47,165 bases of DNA, from the NCBI GenBank assembly GCA_049606935.1, contig JBMYWA010000009.1:1-47165 (forward strand). The letters run 5' to 3'. Numbering within the stretch: position 1 is the first letter of the stretch; every line of letters begins with the position of its first letter. Origin of the DNA: CAJXZP01 sp049606935. Lineage in GTDB: Bacteria; Bacteroidota; Bacteroidia; Flavobacteriales_G; Salibacteraceae. Below the pieces are notes generated by a model, which was not told the DNA's origin, did not search any database, and saw only the letters and a list, made by a program, of their open reading frames with translations. Of this stretch, positions 8,301-16,252 are shown piece after piece. The position numbers and the translations under genes are program-made.

Positions 8301-9194
8301 AGTAATCCAAATTTGAAACCTTCACAAACTGTTGATTACGCGGTTGGATTCAAGCAAGTTATTACAGGTAACTCATCAATTACTTTAGAAACTTTCTATA
8401 GAGAATTACGTGATATGGTTCAAGTTGTGGGTATTCAAGATGCATATCCTAAAACGTATATGACTTACGGAAATATTGATTTCGGTACGGTTAAAGGTTT
8501 AATTCTTTCATATGATTTAAGAAGAACCAAAAACATTCGTTTAACGGCTTCATATACATTACAATTTGCTGCAGGTACTGGTTCAGATGCATTTAGTGCT
8601 CAAAACTTGGTGCGTTCAGGAAGACAAAGTTTAAGAAATACAAGTCCATTGAACTACGATCAGCGTCATAATATCGTGGCTAATTTTGATTACAGATTTG
8701 GAATGGGTAAAGCTTATGATGGACCTTCTGGAGCTAAATGGCTTGAAGGTGTTGGAGCCAACTTCATTTTTAATGTAGGTTCTGGTACTCCATACTCCCG
8801 ACAAAACATTGTAACAGGAGAAGGATTTATTACTCCAAAAGGTTCTGCTACTTTACAAGGTTCTGTTAATGGTTCAAGATTACCTTGGCAATTTAAAATG
8901 GATTTTAGATTAGATAAAGATATTGTATTAGCTAAAGACAGTAAACACCCAATGAACATGAATGTTTATTTACAAATGTTTAATGTTTTAAATAGTTTAA
9001 ATGTTCGTACAGTTTACCGTTACACTGGCTTAGCAAGTGATGATGGTTACCTTAAAGATGCGCGTTACCAAAATGATATTGAGTCTACGCTAGATCCACA
9101 GTCGTTTAGTGAACAATATTCAATGAAAATTAATAATCCTGGAAATTACAATTTACCTCGTAGAACAAGAATTGGGGTAATGGTAACGTTCTAA
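5343..9194 (+). CDS. TonB-dependent receptor with carboxypeptidase-regulatory-like N-terminal domain
   Basis: A 1283-residue outer-membrane receptor. It has a signal peptide ending in AMAQ (~22), then a CarboxypepD_reg-like beta-sandwich (about 27-110: IKGKIIDKEKGEPLPFVNI...GAQTDFDGNFSI). The plug follows (about 135-235: STIEMKEFV-type linker, NTAGVYSSDDG, LNIRGARSDANYYYIDGMKV, SVISGGLPAQYGDVTGGVISI). The rest is a long beta-barrel ending in an aromatic RIGVMVTF, as outer-membrane barrels do. This type lacks an adjacent SusD, so it is not a classical polysaccharide-utilisation SusC. It is followed closely by a large secreted protein and a PorV/PorQ-like barrel, suggesting one envelope operon. 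The substrate is unknown. Confidence 0.93.
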   Translation: MLKKLLSLFILAVVVSVGAMAQAGQSEIKGKIIDKEKGEPLPFVNIILERNGVQVTGAQTDFDGNFSIKPIEPGTYTLKSSSVGFKPIALSGIVVTSEEVKFVDVKMESTSIEMKEFVKVEYKNKLIDKGNTAVKATVSAEDFGNMAVRSAADVAKNTAGVYSSDDGTGNLNIRGARSDANYYYIDGMKVLGSSNLPKSAIGEISVISGGLPAQYGDVTGGVISITTKGPSSEYHGAAEYLTSGFKLNDKMYGLDAYGYNVLEASLSGPLLMKKDSNGNKTKEPIVGFFVSGNYTNVVDNAPSAIGMWKIKDDELAKLKSDPVTTIPGYSQTIQSAELLRADAFEKVKTRQNVGRSQYVINGKLDFNTGKTTNLTFGGSYNGITGNIGGTTAGRYNNSLYNYEHNAKINNNDWRVFGRFVQRFANASGDAKSKSSVSNAFYSIQFGYNERNTESGDPVHGDDFWKYGYVGKFQRFQDRTYESVTLDPTGNDSLWLGHDIGWVTSGTYNVQTAFEDTLIGFTAGDVNPEMAAYTQGYYDVYGWEGYDENGNPIYDHDAASTVGEANTYLRNQENVLNGGGYLNGSQARDIYGVWNSHAAVNNNYRKSKSQQYRVSLMGSADIKEHAVSVGFEYEQRVQRSYSIAPRGLWTIGNLRTNSHLQNLDEMNPTVTSDQTNATVSYERLNAAPGAYRGEVNEDAQSFFDYNLRKNLGLYTDGNDFVDFNSLSPEQLNINYFSASELLNNGNNLVTYYGYDAYGNQTTGSSSVSDYFNQTDEFGNYTRPIDAFRPNYVSGWIQDKYAFDDLVFNVGIRVDRLDLNQSVLKDEYVLLPTVKAGENEVQQIAGDMEGDYSVPSNIGDDYVVYVDDIKNPSNILGYRDDHTWYNSEGVEVASADNLVEGSGFFPLLVDKENTRSSDMNANSFEDYTPQVNVMPRIAFSFPINDDALFFAHYDVLTRRPTANGVSSTARLNIVDYYYMDQAINNNPISNPNLKPSQTVDYAVGFKQVITGNSSITLETFYRELRDMVQVVGIQDAYPKTYMTYGNIDFGTVKGLILSYDLRRTKNIRLTASYTLQFAAGTGSDAFSAQNLVRSGRQSLRNTSPLNYDQRHNIVANFDYRFGMGKAYDGPSGAKWLEGVGANFIFNVGSGTPYSRQNIVTGEGFITPKGSATLQGSVNGSRLPWQFKMDFRLDKDIVLAKDSKHPMNMNVYLQMFNVLNSLNVRTVYRYTGLASDDGYLKDARYQNDIESTLDPQSFSEQYSMKINNPGNYNLPRRTRIGVMVTF

Positions 9195-9252
9195 TAAAAA
9201 GAAGGATTTAATAAGATACTAGTTACAAATTATGGTTAAAGAAAGAAATATT

Positions 9253-12200
9253 ATGAAATTTAAAACTACCATATTAGCCGTTTTAGCGCTTTTGATTTCT
9301 ACATTCACATATGCTCGTGAGTATCAAGGTGGAAGTAAAAAATCGGGAAGCGGTTCTGACGATGCAATTGCTGCGAATTGCGCTCCTCCTGTTGGATGGA
9401 AGGAGTTATCTATTAATAACGTCCGTGCAATGATTCAAACCGGTGGTGACATGTGGTGGGATTTAGTAGGGGTGCCTCAATATGAAATTCCAAAAAACTC
9501 GGGTAAAACTTCATTGTTTGCAGGTTCTTTATGGTTAGGGGGTAGAGATGCTTCAGGACAGTTAAAGGTTGCCGCATTGAGATTCCGTCAAGTAGGTATG
9601 GATTTCTGGACTGGGCCCTTAAGCACAATTACTGCCGAAATTGAACCTACTACTTGTGATCTTTGGGATACACATTTTAAAAGTACACGTACGGAAGTAG
9701 ATGCCTTTGTGGCAGGTACTGGAGAGGCTACTGAGGTTATTAAAACATGGCCTGCTCACGGTGATCCTTCTAGAGATGAAGCTGCTTATTTAGCACCTTT
9801 CTTTGATGTGGATGGTGATGGATATTATAACTATGCGGCTGGTGACTACCCAGGATATGATTTATCTGGTAATGTAGAATGTGGAGGCCAATTGGTGAAT
9901 ATTTACGGAGATGAGAATCTTTGGTGGATATTTAACGATAAAGGAAATATTCATACAGAAACTGGTGGTCAGGCAATTGGTATGGAAATTAGAGCTCAAG
10001 CCTTCTCATTTGCAACAAATGACGAAGTGAATAACATGACCTTCTATAACTATGAATTAGTAAACCGTTCCTCCTTTGATTTAAGAGATACCTATTTTGG
10101 TTTTTGGGTGGATCCAGATCTTGGAAATGCACAAGATGACTACGTTGGTTGTGATGTAGAGCGTGGGTTAGGGTTTTGTTATAATGGAGATGAGTTTGAC
10201 GAAGATAACTCGGGTCGTCCAGGTTATGGTGAAAACCCACCAGCAATTGGGGTAGACTTCTTCCAAGGTCCTTTCCAAGATGCCGATGGTAAGGATAACT
10301 GTTTATGTGATAACTATGCCGATGCAATTGCAGATGATGGAATTGTATATAGTGGTTCTGGTGTTGGTTACGGTGATGGTATTGTAGATAACGAAAGATT
10401 AGGAATGCGTGCTTTCCTTTATCATAATAACGATAATTCTGATATTGGTGACCCTCGAGTGGCTTCCGATTATTATAATTTCTTAAGATCAATTTGGAAA
10501 GATAATTCCTTAATGTATTATGGTGGAACAGGACATCAAAATAGTGGAGGTGTAATACAACCACTAGTTGAAGCTGACTTTATGTTTCCAGATAATTCAG
10601 ATCCAAAGGGATGGGGTACTGGAGGTGCTCCTCAAGCACCTTGGACTGAGGTTACTGCGGGGAATGTTCCTGCTGACAGACGTTTTGTTCAATCTGCGGG
10701 TCCTTTTGGATTAGCTCCTGGAGCAATTAATAATATTACTGTTGGAGTAGTATGGGCTCAAGCCAATTCTGGTGGTGCTGCTGCTTCAGTTCAAGCTATG
10801 AAACAAGCAGATAGTAAAACGCAAGCACTATTTGACAACTGTTTTCAATTATTGGACGGTCCTGATGCACCTACAGTTAGCATTAATGAAATGGACAAGC
10901 AATTAGTATTCCAACTATCAAACGAAGGTGGTAACAATGCTAATGATGATTATTTTGAAATTGATCCGTTTATTGTGGCTCCTACCGATTCTATTCAAGA
11001 TGACAACGGTGATTGGGTGAGTAAGGAAGATGATCCTATCTTATTCGATTCGCTTGTAACCGAATATAGATCATACAGGTTTCAAGGATATCAAGTTTAT
11101 CAATTAAAAGATGCATCTGTTTCAGCTGCAGATTTATATAATGATGATAGAGCAAGATTAGTATTCCAGTGTGATATTAAAGATGATGTTACCCGTTTGA
11201 TTAATTATAGATATGACCTAGATTTACAATCTGTGGTTCCGGAGTTAAGGGTTGATGAGGCTACTAATGATGGTGTTTATAAATCATTCACTGTTACAGA
11301 AGACTTCTTTGCAACAGGCGATAGAAGATTAGTAAACTACAAAACTTATTACTACATGGCTATTGCATATGCTCATAATGAGTATAAAGAATATAGTCAG
11401 GTGGATGCTAATGGATTAGATGGTCAAAGAACACCATACCTTCCATCTAGAAAAGCTCCAACAGGACCAATTGCTAGGTACTCTGGTATTCCGCATTTTA
11501 CAAATATGCAGAACCAAGGAACTACATTGAACTCTACCTATGGTGATTTTGTGCCGGTTACTAGAATCGAAGGAATTGGTAATAACGGTCATGCTCTTCA
11601 ATTAGATCAAGCAAGTCATGATAAGGTGATGGAAGGTGCCCCTTATAAAGTATCGAACCCTACTTATACTGTGGGTGACATTGCGGGGTTAACCAATACA
11701 CCAATTGAAGTTAAAATTATTGATCCCCTCCAGGTTAAAGGTGGCGATTATGTGATAGCTTATAGAGAAATTGATGATGCAGGATTAGATTATGCGTATT
11801 GGGATTTAACAGGTGGAGCATTAGGAAATGACACTATTTCTTCTTCTACCTCTATTAATGCTCAAAAAGAAGAGTTGATTCCAAGTTTAGGTATATCAAT
11901 TACCATTAAAAACGCTGAAAATGCGTGGTATGATAAATTTAATAATGGGTTTATTGGCGCATCTATTGTGTACGATGATTTTAATTCCCCATGGTTGGGC
12001 GGTGTTCCAAGTACTGATGGTAACTCTGCTCAAAACTGGATTCGTTCAGGTGTAAATGCAGAGGATGGACAAGAAGGCCTCATGGATTACGATATGGGAA
12101 TCGATAATAATGGAAGTAGAGATGGAACTCCTATTGATGAGGACGAAGTTTATGAAAATGTTATCGAAGGAGTTTGGGCTCCTGCAAGATTGGGAACATG

Positions 12201-13581
12201 GAATGTTCACGGACCTATGGCTACTCGTGGTGCAAGCAATACCACAGAAACGCAAAAGAAGACGAATTGGGAAAAAATGATGGAAAGCAATTTATCTCTA
12301 GATGATGCTCCTACTCATGCAGGTATTCAATTGTCGTTCTTAAATAGTGTGGATATTGTTTTCACTAAGGATAAATCTAAATGGACTAGAGTGGTTGTTG
12401 TAGAAATGCAAGACGATGCAACTCTGTCAGATAGTAACGCACTTAAACTTTCTCCTCGTAAACATAAATCCGTAGATAAAAACGGTTTGACGGTTGATGA
12501 TGCAGGATACAATGCTGCCGAAGGTGATTTGGTTTCTTCTCAAGGAATGGGATGGTTCCCTGGTTACGCAATTGACATTGAGACTGGCGATAGATTGAAC
12601 ATGGCTTTTGGTGAAGACTCGTATATAGTTTCCGAAAATGGAAATGATATGTTGTGGAATCCTACAGATGTTATTTATGAAGGACTTTCTAGTAATAGAA
12701 TTCGTTTTGGAGGTAAGCATTATGTATATGTGTTTAGAAATAATGATGTGGAAGAGCATGTAAATCTTAAACAACCATTAGACTATAATTTCCCAGAAAA
12801 CCGTATGCCTTCTTATGATATGGGTGAGTTTATGTACAAAAAATTAGCTACTGGTGTCGTAGAAGACTTCTACCACGTTTACAGATCTGCAATGTGGGTA
12901 GGGCTTCCAACCCTTACTTTTAATGAAGAATTGTTATCGAACAAAGCAGTAGTTCAATTAAGAGTTAATAAGAAACATGCTAAATGGGCAGAAGGTACTC
13001 GTTTAAGTATAGGTGATGAGCCTGTAGCAGGTGTTGAATACTTAGTAGAAAGAGGTCCTGTTGTTTATAATTCGAAAGAGTATGTAAGAGGCGATAACTT
13101 TGTAGGTATTGGAAATGGTATTGTGATGTATCCTGGAGGTACAACGGGTAGCGATAACCAAAATAATATTGTGGCTACCATAAATGGAGGTCGACCAACT
13201 TATGGATTCTCATTAGATGGGTTAGAAGCTGAAACGAACAAAAAGGATGTCTTGTCAGAGTCTCTTAATAAAATTCGAATTGTGCCTAATCCATATTATG
13301 CCTATTCAGAGTATGAGCAGGATAAAAATGATTTTCAGGTTAAGATTACGAACCTACCTCAAAAGTGTAAAGTAAGAATTTATACACTTAATGGAGTATT
13401 AGTAAGAGAATTTGAAAAGGATGATGATTCAGTAACCTACTTAAATTGGGATTTGAAAAATCATGCACGAATTCAAGTTGCTAGTGGAATGTACTTAGTA
13501 CATGTGGAAGTTCCAGATGTTGGAGAGGTTGTGCTTAAATGGTTTGGAGCATTAAGACCGGTTGATTTAGATTCATTTTAA
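9253..13581 (+). CDS. Very large secreted protein with T9SS-type C-terminal end
   Basis: About 1443 residues from the ATG at 9253, which begins the signal peptide MKFKTTILAVLALLISTFTYA; an ATG seven codons earlier (9232) is less likely. The N-terminal part has GVPQYEIPKNSG and SLFAGSLWLGGRDASG, a pattern seen in large Bacteroidota secreted proteins. Several Asp/Gly-rich loops (DVDGDGYYNYAAGDYPGYD, DADGKDNC) look like calcium-binding thrombospondin or dockerin-like sites. The end (IRIVPNPYYAYSEYE, VKITNLPQKC, VRIYTLNGVLVREF, ASGMYLVHVEVP) has the beta-sandwich layout of T9SS sorting or FlgD-like domains. It lies 58 bp after the TonB receptor and 37 bp before the PorV/PorQ-like gene, so it is probably cotranscribed and surface-exposed. 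The function is unknown. Confidence 0.85.
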   Translation: MKFKTTILAVLALLISTFTYAREYQGGSKKSGSGSDDAIAANCAPPVGWKELSINNVRAMIQTGGDMWWDLVGVPQYEIPKNSGKTSLFAGSLWLGGRDASGQLKVAALRFRQVGMDFWTGPLSTITAEIEPTTCDLWDTHFKSTRTEVDAFVAGTGEATEVIKTWPAHGDPSRDEAAYLAPFFDVDGDGYYNYAAGDYPGYDLSGNVECGGQLVNIYGDENLWWIFNDKGNIHTETGGQAIGMEIRAQAFSFATNDEVNNMTFYNYELVNRSSFDLRDTYFGFWVDPDLGNAQDDYVGCDVERGLGFCYNGDEFDEDNSGRPGYGENPPAIGVDFFQGPFQDADGKDNCLCDNYADAIADDGIVYSGSGVGYGDGIVDNERLGMRAFLYHNNDNSDIGDPRVASDYYNFLRSIWKDNSLMYYGGTGHQNSGGVIQPLVEADFMFPDNSDPKGWGTGGAPQAPWTEVTAGNVPADRRFVQSAGPFGLAPGAINNITVGVVWAQANSGGAAASVQAMKQADSKTQALFDNCFQLLDGPDAPTVSINEMDKQLVFQLSNEGGNNANDDYFEIDPFIVAPTDSIQDDNGDWVSKEDDPILFDSLVTEYRSYRFQGYQVYQLKDASVSAADLYNDDRARLVFQCDIKDDVTRLINYRYDLDLQSVVPELRVDEATNDGVYKSFTVTEDFFATGDRRLVNYKTYYYMAIAYAHNEYKEYSQVDANGLDGQRTPYLPSRKAPTGPIARYSGIPHFTNMQNQGTTLNSTYGDFVPVTRIEGIGNNGHALQLDQASHDKVMEGAPYKVSNPTYTVGDIAGLTNTPIEVKIIDPLQVKGGDYVIAYREIDDAGLDYAYWDLTGGALGNDTISSSTSINAQKEELIPSLGISITIKNAENAWYDKFNNGFIGASIVYDDFNSPWLGGVPSTDGNSAQNWIRSGVNAEDGQEGLMDYDMGIDNNGSRDGTPIDEDEVYENVIEGVWAPARLGTWNVHGPMATRGASNTTETQKKTNWEKMMESNLSLDDAPTHAGIQLSFLNSVDIVFTKDKSKWTRVVVVEMQDDATLSDSNALKLSPRKHKSVDKNGLTVDDAGYNAAEGDLVSSQGMGWFPGYAIDIETGDRLNMAFGEDSYIVSENGNDMLWNPTDVIYEGLSSNRIRFGGKHYVYVFRNNDVEEHVNLKQPLDYNFPENRMPSYDMGEFMYKKLATGVVEDFYHVYRSAMWVGLPTLTFNEELLSNKAVVQLRVNKKHAKWAEGTRLSIGDEPVAGVEYLVERGPVVYNSKEYVRGDNFVGIGNGIVMYPGGTTGSDNQNNIVATINGGRPTYGFSLDGLEAETNKKDVLSESLNKIRIVPNPYYAYSEYEQDKNDFQVKITNLPQKCKVRIYTLNGVLVREFEKDDDSVTYLNWDLKNHARIQVASGMYLVHVEVPDVGEVVLKWFGALRPVDLDSF

Positions 13582-13618
13582 TAGTGGTTTGATTTAAAGA
13601 ATTTATAATAAAGTTATT

Positions 13619-14698
13619 ATGATTAAAAGATATAATACAATTAAATTGTTTTCGGTTGCTTTGGCTATGTTGTTAGCGGCTCCTAGTCTTATGGCCGGTA
13701 ATAAAGATAGAATTGGTTCCAATGGTGGAGAGCAACTAAAAATCAATCCATGGGCTCGAAGTGCAAGTTTTGCAAATGCTAACTCAGCTAGTGTTACTGG
13801 TATTGAAGCTACGTTCTTAAATGTTTCGGGTCTTGCCATGGTTAAGAAAATGGATTTAAATCTAAGCTACAATTCTTGGCTTGGAGGTTCTGGAATCGGA
13901 ATAAGTTCATTTGGATATGGGCAAAGAATGGGTGAGTACTCTGTTGTAGGTGCCGGTTTTCAAACTACTGATTTTGGCGACTTAAACAGAACAACCGTAG
14001 ATCTTCCGGATGACGCAGGAACTTTTAATGCGCAATACAGCACGTTCTATGTTTCTTATGCAAGAGAGTTTTCTAACAGTATTTACGCGGGTATTACCAC
14101 AAAAGTAGTAAGTGAAGGAATTTCTAATGCAAAAGCATCTGCTGTGGCATTTGATTTTGGAATTCGCTATGTGACTGGTGAAAACCGTAACATCAAATTT
14201 GGAATTGCGCTTAAGAACATTGGCGGTCAAATGAAGTTTGAAGGAGATGGATTGTCTACTAAAACTCAAATTGATAACAAGGAGTTTACCGTTTCTCAAA
14301 GAACTCAAGGAGTTGAATTACCGTCTATTCTTAATATTGGATTGACCTATGATATTTTGATTGATGAATTAGAAAATTCTGATTCAACTGGAGTTAGAGC
14401 TACCCATCGGGTTTCACCAGCAATTAACTTTATGTCAAATTCTTTCGGGAAAGATCAAATTAGTTTTGGTGCTGAATACGCCTACAAAGAATTTGTTATG
14501 GGTCGTTTAGGATATTTGTATGAAGATAAAATTGCCGATGCGACAGAGTCTACAATTGCTTACACAGGTTTAACTGCGGGTGTTACCGTGGCAATGCCAA
14601 TTAATAAAACAGGTAGTACTTTAGATATTGATTACGGTTATAGAGCCACCAGAAATTTCTCAGGGGTACATACCATTGGTTTACGTTTAAACTTATAG
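13619..14698 (+). CDS. PorV/PorQ-family outer-membrane beta-barrel protein
   Basis: 359 residues with a signal peptide (LFSVALAMLLAAPSLMAG). NPWARSASFANANSASVTGIEATFLNVSGLA is the typical start of PorV/PorQ-like barrels, where G.R..gMG.A..A...D..A...NPAGLA-type text occurs. Repeating amphipathic strands run to a C-terminal FSGVHTIGLRLNL. Family members include the T9SS components PorV and PorQ. This one is more likely a paralogue tied to the adjacent large secreted protein than the core PorV, because no other T9SS gene is nearby. It is the last gene of the three-gene envelope unit; a strong hairpin follows. Confidence 0.82.
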   Translation: MIKRYNTIKLFSVALAMLLAAPSLMAGNKDRIGSNGGEQLKINPWARSASFANANSASVTGIEATFLNVSGLAMVKKMDLNLSYNSWLGGSGIGISSFGYGQRMGEYSVVGAGFQTTDFGDLNRTTVDLPDDAGTFNAQYSTFYVSYAREFSNSIYAGITTKVVSEGISNAKASAVAFDFGIRYVTGENRNIKFGIALKNIGGQMKFEGDGLSTKTQIDNKEFTVSQRTQGVELPSILNIGLTYDILIDELENSDSTGVRATHRVSPAINFMSNSFGKDQISFGAEYAYKEFVMGRLGYLYEDKIADATESTIAYTGLTAGVTVAMPINKTGSTLDIDYGYRATRNFSGVHTIGLRLNL

Positions 14699-14745
14699 GT
14701 AGTTGAAACTAATTCTCGTAAGAGAAAAAATAGAATTATATTTGT

Positions 14746-14777
14746 AAGACAGTCTCGCTTTTTAGCGGGACTGTCTT
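14746..14777 (+). terminator. Strong hairpin between the PorV-like gene and greA (terminator or greA leader hairpin)
   Basis: A 13-bp stem (AAGACAGTCTCGC with GCGGGACTGTCTT, one T-G pair) has a TTTTTA loop. It is followed only by TTGTTAT-like sequence, so the T-run is weak. A perfect -7 box, TATATTTG (14737-14744), lies directly upstream, so the hairpin could also be made as part of the greA leader. Confidence 0.65.
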
Positions 14778-14798
14778 GTTATAATAAATAAGGTAAAT

Positions 14799-15272
14799 AT
14801 GTCGGATATATCATATTATACAGAAGAAGGGTTAGCAGCGGCTAAGGCAGAGCTAGAGCAAATGGAAAAGGTTGAACGTCCATTTATTTCTAAGCAAATT
14901 GCAGAAGCAAGGGATAAAGGGGATCTTTCTGAGAATGCGGAATACCATGCCGCCAAGGAGTCTCAAGGTATGTTAGAGGCCAAAATCTCACGTTTAAAAA
15001 ATGAATTAAGTAACGCTCGAATCCTTGATGATTCTAATTTGGATACTTCAAAAGCGCTTATTTTGTCTACCGTAAAAATTAAAAATGTAGCTAACGGTGC
15101 CACCATGACTTACACGTTAGTAGCTCCGAAAGAAGCAAATTTGGCGGCTGGGAAGATATCTGTTAAATCTCCTATTGGAAAAGGTTTGCTAGGTACTTCT
15201 GTAGGAGAAATTGCAGAGGTAAGCGTTCCCACAGGTGTGATGAAATTTGAAATTTTAGAATTGTCGAGGTAA
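14799..15272 (+). CDS. greA: Transcription elongation factor GreA
   Basis: 157 residues, the normal length. GreA enters the RNA polymerase secondary channel and stimulates cleavage of backtracked RNA. Visible are the N-terminal coiled coil (YYTEEGLAAAKAELEQMEK, IAEARDKGDLSENAEYHAAKE) carrying the acidic tip residues Asp/Glu of GDLSENAEY, and the C-terminal FKBP-like domain (KISVKSPIGKGLLGTSVGEIAEVSVP). The conserved SP.G..L.G...G of that domain is present. It is followed after one base by a HIT-family gene, so the two are cotranscribed. The upstream leader carries a strong hairpin. Confidence 0.96.
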   Translation: MSDISYYTEEGLAAAKAELEQMEKVERPFISKQIAEARDKGDLSENAEYHAAKESQGMLEAKISRLKNELSNARILDDSNLDTSKALILSTVKIKNVANGATMTYTLVAPKEANLAAGKISVKSPIGKGLLGTSVGEIAEVSVPTGVMKFEILELSR

Positions 15273-15273
15273 T

Positions 15274-15666
15274 ATGTCTTCCATATTTACTAAAATTATT
15301 AATAAAGAAATCCCATCTTTTAAAGTTGCAGAAAATGAAAAGTTTTATGCCTTTTTAGATATTTCTCCTTTGGCTAAAGGTCATACTTTGGTGGTACCTA
15401 AAGTAGAAGAGGACTACATTTTTGATCTAGACGATGATATTTTAGCGGAGATGATGCCGTTTTGTAAGAAAGTTTCTAGAGCTATCAAGGCAGTTATTCC
15501 TTGTAACAGAGTGGGTATTGCTGTCATTGGGCTAGAAGTTCCACATGCACATGTTCATTTGGTACCAATTTCAGGTATGGGAGATCTAAATTTTTCTAAT
15601 CCCAAATTAGAACTTGAGGTGGATGAATTTCAATCCATAGCAACGGCCATTGCTAGCAAGATTTAA
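15274..15666 (+). CDS. HIT family protein
   Basis: 130 residues. Histidine-triad hydrolase or transferase acting on nucleotidyl compounds such as AMP-lysine or Ap4A. Features are the N-terminal FTKIINKEIPSFKVAENEKFYAFLDI, KGHTLVVPK, and the triad HAHVHLVP with the first histidine of the family's HxHxHxx motif at about residue 91. It begins two bases after the greA stop and ends flush against the convergent ruvC stop. The specific substrate cannot be read from the sequence. Confidence 0.94.
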   Translation: MSSIFTKIINKEIPSFKVAENEKFYAFLDISPLAKGHTLVVPKVEEDYIFDLDDDILAEMMPFCKKVSRAIKAVIPCNRVGIAVIGLEVPHAHVHLVPISGMGDLNFSNPKLELEVDEFQSIATAIASKI

Positions 15667-16224
15667 TTATTTGACTCTTTTTGGATTGTTTTTAATAAAC
15701 GAGTCCCATCCGGAGTAGCTTTTTCCAGTATTTACTGCGTTTCCTTGAAAGTAATGACATAAAGCTGCTGCTAAGCCATCTGTGGCATCTAAGTGCTTGG
15801 GCAGATTATCTTTATTAAGTTTAAGAATACTAACCAACATAGCTGCCACTTGTTCCTTTGAAGCCGTTCCTGAACCTGTAATAGATTGCTTTATTTTTCT
15901 AGGAGCATACTCAAAAATGGGTAAATCTCTGTATACAGCTGCAGCCATAGCTACCCCTTGCGCCCGTCCCAATTTTAACATGGATTGTACATTCTTTCCA
16001 AAGAAAGGGGCCTCTAAAGCCACTTCATCCGGATTAAATTCATCTATTAATCCTAAAGTTCTTTCAAAAATTCGTCTAAGCTTAGCTCCATGACTAGGTA
16101 ACTTACTTAGATGAATTACTCCCATGGTTAACATTTCAGGTTTTTTTCCTGTAATTTTAACTATTCCGTACCCCATGATGGTTGTTCCAGGATCGATGCC
16201 TAAAACTATTTTTTCTATTGCCAA
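15667..16224 (-). CDS. ruvC: Crossover junction endodeoxyribonuclease RuvC
   Basis: 185 residues. Resolves Holliday junctions with RuvAB. The acidic active site is visible: GIDPGTTIMGYGI (Asp near 10), ALEAPFFGKN (Glu near 69), and HLDATDGLAAALCHYF (two Asp near 144-147). The start must be TTG at 16224: no in-frame ATG occurs between an upstream stop and the conserved IVLGIDPG. Only 28 bases separate it from the divergent flippase-like gene. The C terminus is basic (FIKNNPKRVK). The stop codon directly abuts that of the HIT gene on the other strand. Confidence 0.95.
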   Translation of the reverse strand: MAIEKIVLGIDPGTTIMGYGIVKITGKKPEMLTMGVIHLSKLPSHGAKLRRIFERTLGLIDEFNPDEVALEAPFFGKNVQSMLKLGRAQGVAMAAAVYRDLPIFEYAPRKIKQSITGSGTASKEQVAAMLVSILKLNKDNLPKHLDATDGLAAALCHYFQGNAVNTGKSYSGWDSFIKNNPKRVK

Positions 16225-16230
16225 ATTGAA

Positions 16231-16238
16231 TAAATTTG
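16231..16238 (+). promoter_or_regulatory. -7 box for the flippase-like / GT2 gene pair
   Basis: TAAATTTG, an exact TAnnTTTG match, lies 15 bases before the ATG at 16253 and inside the 28-base gap to ruvC. The leader would be very short. Confidence 0.5.
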
Positions 16239-16252
16239 TTTGTACCTAGCAG

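Noticed and set aside
9989..10564. Long open frame on the minus strand inside the giant secreted protein gene
   Set aside because: Its translation is His/Tyr/Leu-rich low complexity typical of antisense shadow frames and has no start context.
13619..14698. The core T9SS protein PorV itself
   Set aside because: Family resemblance is clear, but no porU or other T9SS gene is adjacent and the context is a separate envelope unit; a paralogue is more likely.
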